A stretch of DNA of 64,000 bases. It comes from Opitutus terrae PB90-1. GTDB taxonomy: Bacteria; Verrucomicrobiota; Verrucomicrobiia; Opitutales; Opitutaceae. How positions within the stretch are numbered: position 1 is the stretch's first letter; each line of letters begins with the position of its first letter. A model generated the notes under the pieces. It ran no database searches. It was given only the letters and a program-made list of their open reading frames with translations, and was not told the DNA's origin. The translations under genes were made by a program, and so were the position numbers. Of the stretch, positions 16,135-24,923 are shown piece after piece. The stretch is taken from contig NC_010571.1 in NCBI RefSeq assembly GCF_000019965.1, forward strand, positions 5,837,001 to 5,901,000. Reading direction: 5' to 3'.

Positions 16135-16905
16135 CTACTCCGCGGCAACTTCGCCGCCGCTGCCGCGACGCGGGCGCGCGAAGCTCCGTTTGCCTTCGCT
16201 GAAAAACTCGAGAAACCGCCGCGCTTCGGCGGTTTGAAAACCACCGGTCGCGAGCGTCTCCGCGGCAACGGACCGAATGTTGCCCGGCGTGAAGAAGACC
16301 GCGTGAAACGCCCGCTTCAGTTCGCCGATCGACTCCCGGCTTAACCCGCGGCGCTTGAGGCCGACGACGTTGAAGCCGGCCACCGCGTCGCGTTCCGCCA
16401 CCATCAGATAAGGCGCGATGTCACGCGTGATCGAGGCGTGGCCGCCGATCATCACGCCGTCGCCGATCCGGCAGAACTGATGCACCGCAGCCCCGCCGCC
16501 GAGGAACGCGTGATCGCCCACCGCCACGTGGCCGGCCAGCAGCACCGCGTTCGCGAGCACCACCTGGTTTCCGAGCACGCAATCGTGCCCGAGGTGCGAA
16601 CTCGCCATCAGAAAACAGCCTTCGCCGACCGTGGTGAATTCGCCCGCGTGGATGGAGCGGTTCACTGTCACGTGTTCACGAATCACCGTGCCGGAGCCGA
16701 TCTTCACGCCGGACTCCGTCGCGGGATCGAATTTCAGATACTGCGGATCTCCACCGACGACGGCGAACGGATGCACGACCACGCGATCGGCGAGCAGGCT
16801 GTGCTTCCGCACGATCGCGTGCGCGTGAACTTCGCAGTCGGCCCCCAGCTGCGCGCCGGGTTCAATGATGGCGGTGGCATGAATCACGGCGGTGGAGCGG
16901 GTCAT
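16135..16905 (-). CDS. lpxA: Acyl-ACP:UDP-N-acetylglucosamine O-acyltransferase
   Basis: 256 residues, typical LpxA length. The first two thirds are left-handed beta-helix hexapeptide repeats (IHATAIIEPGAQLGADCEVH and similar). The catalytic histidine is in SSHLGHDCVLG, and the C-terminal helical part includes GFNVVGLKRRGLSRESIGEL. It catalyses the first step of lipid A synthesis in the cytosol and so supports a lipopolysaccharide-bearing outer membrane. It overlaps the upstream unknown gene by 4 bp (ATGA), which implies translational coupling. Confidence 0.96.
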   Translation of the reverse strand: MTRSTAVIHATAIIEPGAQLGADCEVHAHAIVRKHSLLADRVVVHPFAVVGGDPQYLKFDPATESGVKIGSGTVIREHVTVNRSIHAGEFTTVGEGCFLMASSHLGHDCVLGNQVVLANAVLLAGHVAVGDHAFLGGGAAVHQFCRIGDGVMIGGHASITRDIAPYLMVAERDAVAGFNVVGLKRRGLSRESIGELKRAFHAVFFTPGNIRSVAAETLATGGFQTAEARRFLEFFSEGKRSFARPRRGSGGEVAAE

Positions 16906-17519
16906 TTCCGGCGCGCAATCGCTCCGGGCAAGTCCAGCTGCGGATCCTTCAGCAGGTCGTAGTTTTTCAAAATCCGCATCACCTGCAGCGCGTCGCTCTT
17001 CGAGTAGTTCTGGTTCACCTCGATCTTTTCGAGCAGGTCCAGCAGCATCGCGCGGAACGAGATGATCGCGTCGACGCCGTGGCTTTTCAGCAGCTCGACA
17101 CTTTGGGAGCGGAACGGCTCCGCAGTGGGCAGACTCGGCAGCACCAGGACTTTCGTCGGCGGTCCATCCGCCTCCTCGTCGGCCGCCTGCGGGAAAAAGC
17201 GCGCCGCCTCCTTCAGCACGTTTTGCTCGAGAAAACTGAAAATCTCCGGGCTGCTCTTCAGCATGGTCGGAGTAAACACGCCCGTATGCCAGCCCTTGAC
17301 CGAGATGACCGCCTTCTGCACGAACGGCAGCTCGCTCGAAAACAGGAAGAAGTCGGGTTTGCGCGACCCACGCTGCCAGGCCGGATTGTAGACCATCAGG
17401 TCGATCTCCTCCTCGGCGTGTTTCCGGCGAGCGGCCACCTGATACTTCCGCGGTTGGCGGACCAGAAATCCGTTTTGTTCGAAATACTCGCGAACGATGC
17501 CTTCGTCGATGGCGGACAT
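16902..17519 (-). CDS. Conserved-looking unknown protein coupled to lpxA
   Basis: 205 residues from ATG 17519; the longer open frame to 17678 looks non-coding. I recognise no named family. The N-terminal third (GIVREYFEQNGFLVRQPRKY) is followed by EEEIDLMVYNP and a strand KAVISVKGWHTG. This E...D...K spacing in a short alpha/beta region resembles nuclease-fold domains, but that is only a visual likeness. The C-terminus is helical (LLDLLEKIEVNQNYSKSD). The 4-bp overlap with lpxA shows it is a real, co-translated gene and suggests a role that goes with envelope biogenesis. Confidence 0.75.
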   Translation of the reverse strand: MSAIDEGIVREYFEQNGFLVRQPRKYQVAARRKHAEEEIDLMVYNPAWQRGSRKPDFFLFSSELPFVQKAVISVKGWHTGVFTPTMLKSSPEIFSFLEQNVLKEAARFFPQAADEEADGPPTKVLVLPSLPTAEPFRSQSVELLKSHGVDAIISFRAMLLDLLEKIEVNQNYSKSDALQVMRILKNYDLLKDPQLDLPGAIARRK

Positions 17520-17772
17520 GATGTCACCTACAAGGGAGCAAGGTGCTGCACCCAGAGCAATCTTTCTCCCGAATGCCCGAGCGTCCCGAGCGGTCCTCAT
17601 TTCTAAGCACGACCGCGCGCCAAACGGTAGGCCAGGCCGGCGTCCTGGCCGGGCGTGTGCTCCATGCAGCCACCTCATCGAGGCGGTCTACAACCGACCA
17701 CGTCATCGAGCGCTGCTCCCTCCCGGTCCGCCACGTGTGGGACGCGTAGCCGCGCGCGTTAGCGCGCCGCTC

Positions 17773-18858
17773 TCAGCTCGCGCCGACTTCGCGGAAGCAC
17801 TCCGCCGCGAGTTCCGCGGGTACGTCGTCCTGCGTGACGGCTTCACCGAGCTTTCGGAGCACCACGAAGCGCGGCATGCCCGCGCGCACTTTTTTGTCGC
17901 GCGCCATCGCGGCCAACAGGTCCATCAGCACGAGCGGTGTCCGTAACTTCACTGGCAGCCGGTGCGCCGCAACCACCGCATCGACGCGCGCCACGTCCGC
18001 CCCGCCGAGGTGGCCCAGCTTTGCCGACAACCGCGCCGCCGCGCACATCCCGATCGCCACGGCTTCGCCGTGCAGGTAGACGCCATAGCCGGTCACCTGC
18101 TCGATGGCGTGACCGAACGTGTGGCCCAGGTTAAGCAACGCGCGGCCGCCTTCGGGAGCGAGTTCCCGCTCGTCCGCCTGCACGAAGGCCGCTTTCAACG
18201 CACAGCATTGACGAATCACACCGGCGAGTTCGGGACTCACAAAGCTCAACGGCGCCCGCTCGAGCAGCTCCAGCAGCGCCGCGTCGCCGAGGAGGCCATA
18301 CTTGATGACCTCGGCCATACCCGCGGCAAATTCCCGCGCCGGCAGCGTCCGCAGAAAATCCGTCCCGATGAACACGCCGCGCGGCTGGTGAAACGCCCCG
18401 ACGAGATTTTTGCCGGCCGGGATGTTGATCCCGGTCTTGCCGCCGACGGAGCTGTCGACCATCGCGAGCAACGTCGTCGGCACCTGATAAAAATCGATCC
18501 CGCGCAGCCAGCTCGCCGCGATGAAACCGGCAAGATCGCCGATTACCCCGCCGCCGAAAGCGAAGACGACACCACGGCGATCGACTTTTTGCGCAGCCAG
18601 GAAATCCATCGCGCGGCCAAATGAGGCGAGTGACTTCGCGGATTCGCCCGGCGCGAACGCGAGTCGCGGTGAGGAGCCAAACATCGCTTCCAGCGCCCCG
18701 ACTTGGGCCGATGCCACCTGCTCGTCGGTGAACACCGCCACTTTGCGGCCGGCGGTGGTGAGCTCTGCGACTTGATCGCGGACGTTATTACGCACATCGG
18801 CCGCAAAGACGATCGGGTAGCTGCGGTGCCCGAGATCGACGGTCAACGTGTTCGGCAT
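17773..18858 (-). CDS. aroB: 3-dehydroquinate synthase
   Basis: 361 residues from ATG 18858; an in-frame ATG at 18900 would add 14 residues. The chosen start gives MPNTLTVDLGHRSYPI, which matches the family start. Motifs: VFAFGGGVIGDLAGFIAASW (NAD/phosphate loop), VPTTLLAMVDSSVGGKTGIN, LKAAFVQADERE and the zinc-site LNLGHTFGHAIEQVTGY with YLHGEAVAIGM. It converts DAHP to 3-dehydroquinate, step 2 of the shikimate pathway. It is divergent from the TonB receptor gene, and a twin palindrome lies between them. Confidence 0.96.
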   Translation of the reverse strand: MPNTLTVDLGHRSYPIVFAADVRNNVRDQVAELTTAGRKVAVFTDEQVASAQVGALEAMFGSSPRLAFAPGESAKSLASFGRAMDFLAAQKVDRRGVVFAFGGGVIGDLAGFIAASWLRGIDFYQVPTTLLAMVDSSVGGKTGINIPAGKNLVGAFHQPRGVFIGTDFLRTLPAREFAAGMAEVIKYGLLGDAALLELLERAPLSFVSPELAGVIRQCCALKAAFVQADERELAPEGGRALLNLGHTFGHAIEQVTGYGVYLHGEAVAIGMCAAARLSAKLGHLGGADVARVDAVVAAHRLPVKLRTPLVLMDLLAAMARDKKVRAGMPRFVVLRKLGEAVTQDDVPAELAAECFREVGAS

Positions 18859-18912
18859 GAGCGGATAAAGCTCCTGAGCGCCCGCCGCGTCAAATGCCAT
18901 CTTTACTTGAGA

Positions 18913-18956
18913 GTGAGACGCCGTCTCACTTTTGGGTTGAGATGAGACCCGGTCTC
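18913..18956. promoter_or_regulatory. Twin palindromic operator upstream of the TonB receptor
   Basis: Two related palindromes occur. GTGAGACGCCGTCTCAC (18913-18929) is a perfect 8+1+8 inverted repeat. GAGACCCGGTCTC (18944-18956) is a perfect 6+1+6 repeat. Their centres are 29 bp apart, close to three helical turns, and both share TGAGAC-N3-GTCTC. The pair lies 17 bp upstream of the receptor ATG and just outside the aroB start. Shape and spacing resemble sites for dimeric repressors of TetR type. The cognate regulator is not encoded in this window. Confidence 0.65.
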
Positions 18957-18972
18957 TTCTTCAAGTGCGCCG

Positions 18973-21246
18973 ATGACTTCCGCCATCCGCACGTGCTGCA
19001 CTTGCCTCTGCTCTCTCCTCGCCACCGCCATGCTGCAGGCTCAGTCGCTCGACGGCGATCTCGTCGCCGCCAACTGGGACTCGCCCATCGTGCTGACCGC
19101 GCTGGATGTCAGCGGGCGCCAGCTCACCTACGAGGACTCCACCGCGTTCAAGCTGCCCGTAACCCTTCACGAGACCCCTCGCAGCGTTACCGTGCTGGAT
19201 CGCGTGCGGATCCGGGAGCAGAACTTCGTTCGCTTGGAGGACACCTTCCGCTATGTGCCGGGCGTCTTCTCGCGCAGCCAGGATGGTGACAGCTACCATT
19301 TCCTGTCGCGGGGCTTCGACATGGGCCCCGACCAGACGATGGTGGACGGCTTCAGTGGGCTGCTCGCCGGCGGCACGTTCAGCCCAAGCCTGTTCAGCGT
19401 CGACCGGGTCGTCTATCTCCGCGGTCCCGCCGGCCTCCAGTATGGCGCCGCGACCGTGCCGGGCGGCGTGATCAATCTGATCACGAAGCGTCCGACGGAA
19501 AGGCCGTTTGCCCGCGCCGAAGTTCGTGCCGCCAGCTACGCCGGCCATGGCCTCGACCTCGGCTCGAATCGTTCGCTCGAGGTCTCAATCGACACCGGCG
19601 GTCCGCTCACGCCCGACGGGAAAGTGACCTATCGCGCCGCCGCGCTCGTCCAGAACCTTGGCTCCTACAAAGACGGCATCAACGATCGGAACCGTGGGCT
19701 TCTCGCCGCCCTCACGTGGAAATTCGGCGAAGATGACCGCTTCGAGCTCACCCCGATATTCCTCTGGCAGCGGCAGCCGTTCGGCGCCGGCCGCGCCGTT
19801 TCGATTTCTCCGGCCACGTCGCTCTCGACCGCCGACGGGCTGACCGGCCCCATCCACACCGCCGATCTCACGCCGCTGTCGCAGAACTATTCGGAAGGCG
19901 AGCGCGTCCTGGAAAACACGATCGCCGGTTTCGACTTCCGCGCTGCGCTCAGCGACGCCTGGCACGCGCACGTCGCCTATCGGTTCATCCAATCCGACAG
20001 CGATTCCAACCAGTTTCTCGTCCAGACGGCTTCACTTCGTCAGCTTGAGGGTCGTTGGGTCGTTTCGCGCCGTCAGGCGATAAGTGAGATCGGCCGCCAG
20101 AATCACGCGTTCGACCTCAATACGTCCTACGAGTTTACGCCGCTCGCGGGCGCGAAAAATCTCACGCTGCTCGGCTTCAACGGTCGTTTCTACCAGCTTA
20201 CCTACTCCCGCGCGGCCGCCACGCAGCCGGACCAATCGCCGATCGACCTCTACACCGGCGTGCCGGTGAGTCCGCTGGTCGACCACCGTCCGGCTTTGGT
20301 GAACGCCTTCCTCAACGATGACTTCTATTGGAACGCCTACCTCCAAAATCAGACGTCCTTCGCCGATGGCCGATGGACGCTCACGCTGGGCTTGGGCTAC
20401 GGAGAGCAGCAGTTCGAGCGCGACTACTCAGCCGTGTCAGCACCGCCGCCCCAAAACCTCGAGGCATTAACGGCCACCCGTAAAGGGGACGTGACGCCGA
20501 ACGCGTCGTTGGTTTTCAACGTCAGTCCGGCCGTCGCCGTGTATGCGAGCTACTCGACCAGCTATTCACCGGCCGACAGCTCCTTTGAGAACGCCGCCGG
20601 CCAGACCGGCGGCTTCGGCCCGACGACAGGGACCAATCTCGAGGTCGGCGCGAAACTCGATCTGCCCGCCTCCGAATCGACGCTCACCCTGAGCGTCTTC
20701 CGCACCGAGCTGGACAACGTGCTCGTGCAGTCGAGTCCTGCGGAGCTGAACCCGAACGGGAATCGTTTCTACACGCAGACCGGTGGCGGGCGTCTCACCA
20801 AGGGCATCGAACTCGGAGCGGAGACTCGCCCTCTCCCCGGCTGGCGGGTCAATGCCACCGCGAGTTATCTCGATTCGGTTTATCGCGGTGAAGGTCGCCT
20901 TCGGGGCAGCCGTACCGAGCGCACGCCGCCGTGGGCGTTTTCGCTCTACAATCGCTACGACTTCGCCGCCGGCGTGCTGAAAAACCTGGGCGTCAGCGTC
21001 GGCCTGATCTGGCAGGACCAGCGGTGGTCCGCCGCGCGCACGAGCGCCGCGCCGGATCCGCTGCTGCTGCCGAGCTATTGGCGCGTCGACGCGGGATTGT
21101 TCTACCGGATGGGCACGCATTGGGACCTTGCCCTCAACCTCGAAAATGTCCTCGACGAGACCTATTTTGTGAACGGCACCACCGGTGCGGCGCTCGAGTT
21201 AGGCGCGCCGCGCAGCCTCAGCCTGCGCGTAGGCTACCGCTTCTGA
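18973..21246 (+). CDS. TonB-dependent siderophore receptor
   Basis: 757 residues with a signal peptide ending near AMLQAQS. A TonB-box-like stretch (IVLTALDVSG) comes next, then the plug domain: LPVTLHETPRSVTVLDRVRI, FRYVPGVFSRSQDGDSYHFL and VVYLRGPAGLQYGAATVPGG with GVINLITKRPT. The beta-barrel follows with alternating aromatic strands and ends LRVGYRF, the terminal-Phe signature for barrel insertion. The plug pattern is that of FhuA/FpvA-type ferric-siderophore receptors. The gene is followed by a PepSY protein, the common partner for reductive iron release. Regulation by the twin operator upstream is likely. Confidence 0.93.
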   Translation: MTSAIRTCCTCLCSLLATAMLQAQSLDGDLVAANWDSPIVLTALDVSGRQLTYEDSTAFKLPVTLHETPRSVTVLDRVRIREQNFVRLEDTFRYVPGVFSRSQDGDSYHFLSRGFDMGPDQTMVDGFSGLLAGGTFSPSLFSVDRVVYLRGPAGLQYGAATVPGGVINLITKRPTERPFARAEVRAASYAGHGLDLGSNRSLEVSIDTGGPLTPDGKVTYRAAALVQNLGSYKDGINDRNRGLLAALTWKFGEDDRFELTPIFLWQRQPFGAGRAVSISPATSLSTADGLTGPIHTADLTPLSQNYSEGERVLENTIAGFDFRAALSDAWHAHVAYRFIQSDSDSNQFLVQTASLRQLEGRWVVSRRQAISEIGRQNHAFDLNTSYEFTPLAGAKNLTLLGFNGRFYQLTYSRAAATQPDQSPIDLYTGVPVSPLVDHRPALVNAFLNDDFYWNAYLQNQTSFADGRWTLTLGLGYGEQQFERDYSAVSAPPPQNLEALTATRKGDVTPNASLVFNVSPAVAVYASYSTSYSPADSSFENAAGQTGGFGPTTGTNLEVGAKLDLPASESTLTLSVFRTELDNVLVQSSPAELNPNGNRFYTQTGGGRLTKGIELGAETRPLPGWRVNATASYLDSVYRGEGRLRGSRTERTPPWAFSLYNRYDFAAGVLKNLGVSVGLIWQDQRWSAARTSAAPDPLLLPSYWRVDAGLFYRMGTHWDLALNLENVLDETYFVNGTTGAALELGAPRSLSLRVGYRF

Positions 21247-21272
21247 TCCACCGCCACACCGGCTCAAGACTC

Positions 21273-22502
21273 ATGACCATTCGTCGGACCATCTTCTGGC
21301 TCCACTTGATCGCAGGAATCATCGCCGGGCTCTCGATCGCCGTGATGTGTTTCACCGGCGTGACGCTCGCGTTCGAGAAACAACTCGTCACGTGGTCCGA
21401 GCGTGACGCACGCCAGATTGAGCCGCCCATGGGCTCCGCGGCGCGACTGCCGGTCGAAGAGCTTCTCGCGCGCGTCCGTGCCGTGAAACCCGACGCGAAG
21501 CCCGGCTCACTCACGATCTCGTCCAACCCGCGCAGCGCGGTCGCGGTGTCGCTCGGCCGCGACGCCACCGTTTTCGTGGACCCCTACGCCGGCGCCGTTC
21601 GCCGGCCGGCGTCGACGCGGATGCACGATTTCCTGCACGTGATGGAAGACTGGCACCGGTTTCTGGCGCTGACTGGCGATCACCGTCCGACGGGCAAACT
21701 GATCAACGGCATCTGCAATCTCGCGTTCTTCGTGCTGGCGGCGACCGGGCTGTATTTGTGGATTCCGCGCCGGTGGTCGTGGCGGTCGATTCGCGGCGTG
21801 GTGTGGTTTCAGCGCGGCCTCGAGGGCAAACCACGCGACTTCAATTGGCACAACGTGATCGGCCTCTGGAGCGCACCCGTGCTCATCGTGCTCACGCTCA
21901 CGGCGGTGCCGATTTCGTTCCGCTGGGGCAACGCCCTCGTCTACCGCCTCGTCGGGGAGGAACCGCCCGCCCGCCAAGGCCCGCCGGGGACCGGATCGCC
22001 GGCAGTCGAGCTGCCCGCGCCGACGACCGGAGCGCAGCCGCTGTCGCGCGACGCGCAGTTCGCCGCGGTACGCGCTGCATTTCCGGATTGGGAGCAAATT
22101 ACGCTCCGGCTCAGTGTGCCCGGCAGCGGCGTTCCGGGAGCGCGGATAACCACGTCTGCATCCGCACAGCGAACGGACGCGGTCGCGCTCGCAGCCGAGC
22201 CGGCCACGTTCGTCGTCAAGACGCCACCGACTTGGCCGCGCACCGCGACGACCACGGTGACGCTGAATCCATTCACCGGCGACGTGATCCGGCGTGAGGC
22301 ATTTTCGGACCAATCGGCCGGCCGCCAGCTTCGGAGCTGGACCCGATTCCTGCACACCGGCGAAGCGCTCGGCTGGGCGGGCCAGCTCGCCGCGGGCGCC
22401 GCGTCCCTCGGTGGTTGCTTCCTGGTCTATACCGGCCTCGCTCTTTCCTGGCGGCGCTTCTTCGGCAAACGGGGAGCGAAAACGCCCGCAACCGCGAGCT
22501 GA
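21273..22502 (+). CDS. PepSY-associated membrane protein (siderophore-reductase type)
   Basis: 409 residues from ATG 21273, 26 bp after the receptor. It has the PepSY_TM arrangement: an N-terminal helix (TIFWLHLIAGIIAGLSIAVM), a periplasmic PepSY region (VEELLARVRAVKPDAKPG, VFVDPYAGAV), HDFLHVMEDWHRFLAL, a second helix ending LYLWIPRR, NWHNVIGLWSAPVLIVLTLT, and a last helix near the C-terminus (GGCFLVYTGLALSWRRFFGK). Conserved histidines in these helices are typical haem or metal ligands. In iron operons such proteins are thought to reduce Fe(III)-siderophore complexes. That role is inferred from family and neighbour. Confidence 0.88.
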   Translation: MTIRRTIFWLHLIAGIIAGLSIAVMCFTGVTLAFEKQLVTWSERDARQIEPPMGSAARLPVEELLARVRAVKPDAKPGSLTISSNPRSAVAVSLGRDATVFVDPYAGAVRRPASTRMHDFLHVMEDWHRFLALTGDHRPTGKLINGICNLAFFVLAATGLYLWIPRRWSWRSIRGVVWFQRGLEGKPRDFNWHNVIGLWSAPVLIVLTLTAVPISFRWGNALVYRLVGEEPPARQGPPGTGSPAVELPAPTTGAQPLSRDAQFAAVRAAFPDWEQITLRLSVPGSGVPGARITTSASAQRTDAVALAAEPATFVVKTPPTWPRTATTTVTLNPFTGDVIRREAFSDQSAGRQLRSWTRFLHTGEALGWAGQLAAGAASLGGCFLVYTGLALSWRRFFGKRGAKTPATAS

Positions 22503-22545
22503 GCGATTCCGGGATTGGCCTGAACGGAATTCCGACCCTGCCGAT

Positions 22546-22574
22546 TTGCGGAGTCGATGCGCGCTTCCTATACT
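22546..22574 (+). promoter_or_regulatory. Predicted dps promoter, placed for a leaderless mRNA
   Basis: TTGCGG (22546-22551), a 17-bp spacer, then TATACT (22569-22574) form a near-consensus sigma-70 promoter. The dps ATG begins at 22581, only seven bases past the -10 hexamer. Transcription would thus start at or next to the A of the start codon, and no Shine-Dalgarno sequence exists between them. Confidence 0.6.
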
Positions 22575-22580
22575 GGACGC

Positions 22581-23057
22581 ATGAAAACCGCTTCCGACGC
22601 CAAGACCAAGACGGACTCCGCTGTCGTCTCCGCCCTCAATCTCCTGCTCGCCGACTCCTACGCCCTGCTGGCCAACACGCACCACGCTCACTGGAACGTG
22701 GAAGGTTCGGACTTCTTCGCGCTCCACGAAGCGTTCCAGAAACAATATGAGGCGTTGTTCGAAGCGGTGGACGAAATTGCCGAGCGCGTGCGCGCACTCG
22801 ACGCCTATCCGCCGGGTGGTTTGCAGACGCTCGCGAAGCGCGCCGGCATCGAGGAGTTCCCCAGCGGCGCAGTGCCCGCGCGCGATCTGGTCGCCGGGCT
22901 CATCGTGGCGCATGAAAAGGCGATCACCGATGCGATCGCGGCACGCGACGCCGCCGGCGACGCCAACGACCTCGAAACGCAGGATCTCGCGATCGGCCGC
23001 ATCCAATGGCACCAGAAAACGTCTTGGATGCTGAAAAGTTATTTAAAGGCCCACTGA
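22581..23057 (+). CDS. dps: Dps-family DNA-binding ferritin-like protein
   Basis: 158 residues from ATG 22581. Conserved Dps features: LLADSYALLANTHHAHWNVEG with the ferroxidase-site His pair, FFALHEAFQKQYEALFEAVDEIAERVRAL with acidic ligands, and a lysine-containing N-terminus (MKTASDAKTKTDS) suited to DNA contact. Dps forms a 12-mer that oxidises and stores iron with peroxide and shields DNA in stress. Placed directly after an iron-uptake pair, it fits iron homeostasis. The upstream start at 22557 is rejected because a promoter -10 box lies between the two. Confidence 0.93.
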   Translation: MKTASDAKTKTDSAVVSALNLLLADSYALLANTHHAHWNVEGSDFFALHEAFQKQYEALFEAVDEIAERVRALDAYPPGGLQTLAKRAGIEEFPSGAVPARDLVAGLIVAHEKAITDAIAARDAAGDANDLETQDLAIGRIQWHQKTSWMLKSYLKAH

Positions 23058-23132
23058 TCCGCTGCGACCCTTTTCCCCCCCGCCACGTGCGCGCCGGCTG
23101 TTTCCCGCGCGCCGTTTCCTCTAACCACGCCA

Positions 23133-23624
23133 ATGTCTCTCTCTTTCGCATCCGCTGAATCAGCGGCTTCCCACCCTGTCTCTCCGGCCGCCTGCCCGCT
23201 GAACCACGGTTTGTCCGTCGTCGATCAGCTGCTCGCCGCGATCACCCGCGACGGCGACCACGAGGAACTGAATGCCGCGCTGGACTTCCGGCTGATGCTC
23301 GCGGGTGCCCCCAATCCGGCCGCGGTGCTGCGCGCTTTTTTCGACCTGCGGCATGCCGTGGCGGAACGCCACTACCTTCCCTTCTACCGGCTGCGCCGCT
23401 GGCTGGAGACCAACATGCTCGCGCTCGTCCACGTCGACCGCAGCTCGAGTCCGCATCGCGTCCGGCTCCAGCTCGACGCGGCCAGCTTCGGCGCGTTGTA
23501 TGCGCAATGCGCCGTCACCGCGACCGCGGGGCGGCCACCTCAAGCTTGGACCCGCGTCCAGTTCGCGGCCGCCGACCTGCGGTCGTCCGGTGCCGGTTCC
23601 GAACAGCCGTTGCCAACCGCGTGA
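23133..23624 (+). CDS. Hypothetical protein
   Basis: 163 residues; no family recognised. Visible features are an Ala/Ser-rich start with two cysteines (PAACPLNHG), a helical middle (VVDQLLAAITRDGDHEELN, AVLRAFFDLRHAVAERHYLPFYRLRRWLE) and a beta-rich end. No signal peptide or membrane helix is apparent. It lies 75 bp after dps and 24 bp before a lipoprotein gene on the same strand. Codon usage looks like that of its neighbours, so it is probably real. Confidence 0.6.
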   Translation: MSLSFASAESAASHPVSPAACPLNHGLSVVDQLLAAITRDGDHEELNAALDFRLMLAGAPNPAAVLRAFFDLRHAVAERHYLPFYRLRRWLETNMLALVHVDRSSSPHRVRLQLDAASFGALYAQCAVTATAGRPPQAWTRVQFAAADLRSSGAGSEQPLPTA

Positions 23625-23648
23625 TCTTGCCCCTTCGTTGCCAGCGCG

Positions 23649-24089
23649 ATGAAACCAATTCTGGCGCTGGTGCTTCTCTCGGCGCTGCTCGTCTCCTGCT
23701 CGAGCGTCGAGACGCGCCGGAGTCCGGGCGCCGATCTGAGCCGCTACCAGCGCTTCTATGTGGTGCACCGGCTCAACGACGACCGGCACATCGACGAGCT
23801 GATCGTCCGGCGTTTGCGGGAACTCGGCCGCGAAGCCTCGGCCGGCCATTTGACGATGATGCCGGAGAACACCGAGGCGATCGTCACCTACGACGACGTT
23901 TGGGCTTGGGACTTCAAATCCTATCTCATCCAGCTCACCGTCTACATCAGCGACGCACGCCGGGAACGGCCTCTGGGCCATGGCTCGTATCGGCAACCCT
24001 CTCCGGTGACGAAACCTCCGCAGGAGTTGATCCGCGCCATCCTCGATCCACTCCTGCAGCCGCGGCCCGCGAAGCGTCCACCACCCTGA
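23649..24089 (+). CDS. Small lipoprotein
   Basis: 146 residues. The N-terminus is a clear type II signal: MKPILALVLLSALLVSCSS with lipobox LVSC, so Cys17 should be lipidated. The mature part begins with a polar tether and contains SRYQRFYVVHRLNDDRHIDE, RRLRELGREASAGHL and FKSYLIQLTVYISDARRERP, a small alpha/beta domain resembling the DUF4136 group of envelope lipoproteins. The specific role is unknown. The C-terminus is Pro-rich. Confidence 0.78.
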   Translation: MKPILALVLLSALLVSCSSVETRRSPGADLSRYQRFYVVHRLNDDRHIDELIVRRLRELGREASAGHLTMMPENTEAIVTYDDVWAWDFKSYLIQLTVYISDARRERPLGHGSYRQPSPVTKPPQELIRAILDPLLQPRPAKRPPP

Positions 24090-24243
24090 CCGGCCGTGGC
24101 CGGACCTCACGCGGGATTTCACACTTGTTTCGCGGCCACGCGGAACTCCGCGCTGAATTTTCATTCGGTACATCCGATCTCCACCCTCGACAGGCTACAG
24201 GAAACCCCCCACGGTAAGGCACCCCAGTTCGGTTACCCCTCGC

Positions 24244-24663
24244 ATGAAAAAGCTGCCCTTCTGCGTGCTGCTCAGCAGTGCTCTTTTTGCCATCGCCGGA
24301 ACCGTTTTGCTGCTGCACGTAGCGCCGCAACCGGCGCCTTTCCCGCTCTTTTTCCCGCTCGTGTGGGACCTCGTCATGGTCGGCACGGCCGCCAGCATTG
24401 TCCTGCGTTGCGATTGCGCGCGCTGCGCCGGCATCACCTGGGGTATTTTCTGCATCCTCGCCTCCCTGGCGATCGGCGCCGCCGCCTTCTGGTGGCTGCT
24501 TCCGCAGCAAGCTGAGCCTCACGGCACGCAGCGGCTCGTCTTCATGCTGGTGACCGTCGCGTTCGGCTTGGTGTTCGGCATCTGGCAGCTCTTCGCCGTC
24601 AATAGTCCGTCGGTCCGGTCATGGACCGATGCGCACACGGGCGGCTCGCACAGCCACAGCTGA
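24244..24663 (+). CDS. Four-helix membrane protein of unknown function
   Basis: 139 residues with about four hydrophobic helices: VLLSSALFAIAGTVLLLHV, FFPLVWDLVMVGTAASIVL, ITWGIFCILASLAIGAAAFW and VFMLVTVAFGLVFGIWQLF. A CDCARC motif between helices 2 and 3 has three closely spaced cysteines that could bind a metal or form a disulfide. The C-terminus is His/Ser-rich (GGSHSHS). No family recognised. The 260-bp stretch after it (24664-24923) is GC-rich and I see no gene or clear signal in it. Confidence 0.7.
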   Translation: MKKLPFCVLLSSALFAIAGTVLLLHVAPQPAPFPLFFPLVWDLVMVGTAASIVLRCDCARCAGITWGIFCILASLAIGAAAFWWLLPQQAEPHGTQRLVFMLVTVAFGLVFGIWQLFAVNSPSVRSWTDAHTGGSHSHS

Positions 24664-24923
24664 GCGGCGCCCGTGCCTGTCGAGCGCAAACCGGTCGAAA
24701 CCGGCCGGCGCGGAGGCCCCGCGCTAGGTGGCGAGCGCTCCGCGGATGGGCTTGGAGAACCGTCCCTACCGGCGACAACGCTCCGCGGCGTGTTCGGACT
24801 GTCTGCCTGAAACGCCAGCCCGGTCGGCGCATCCTCGGCCGCGGCCGCGCGTCGGGGCAACGACGAGCGCGGCTCCGCGCTTGAGATCCCGCGAGCCGGC
24901 TTTCCTGCTTTGCTCACCCCCTT

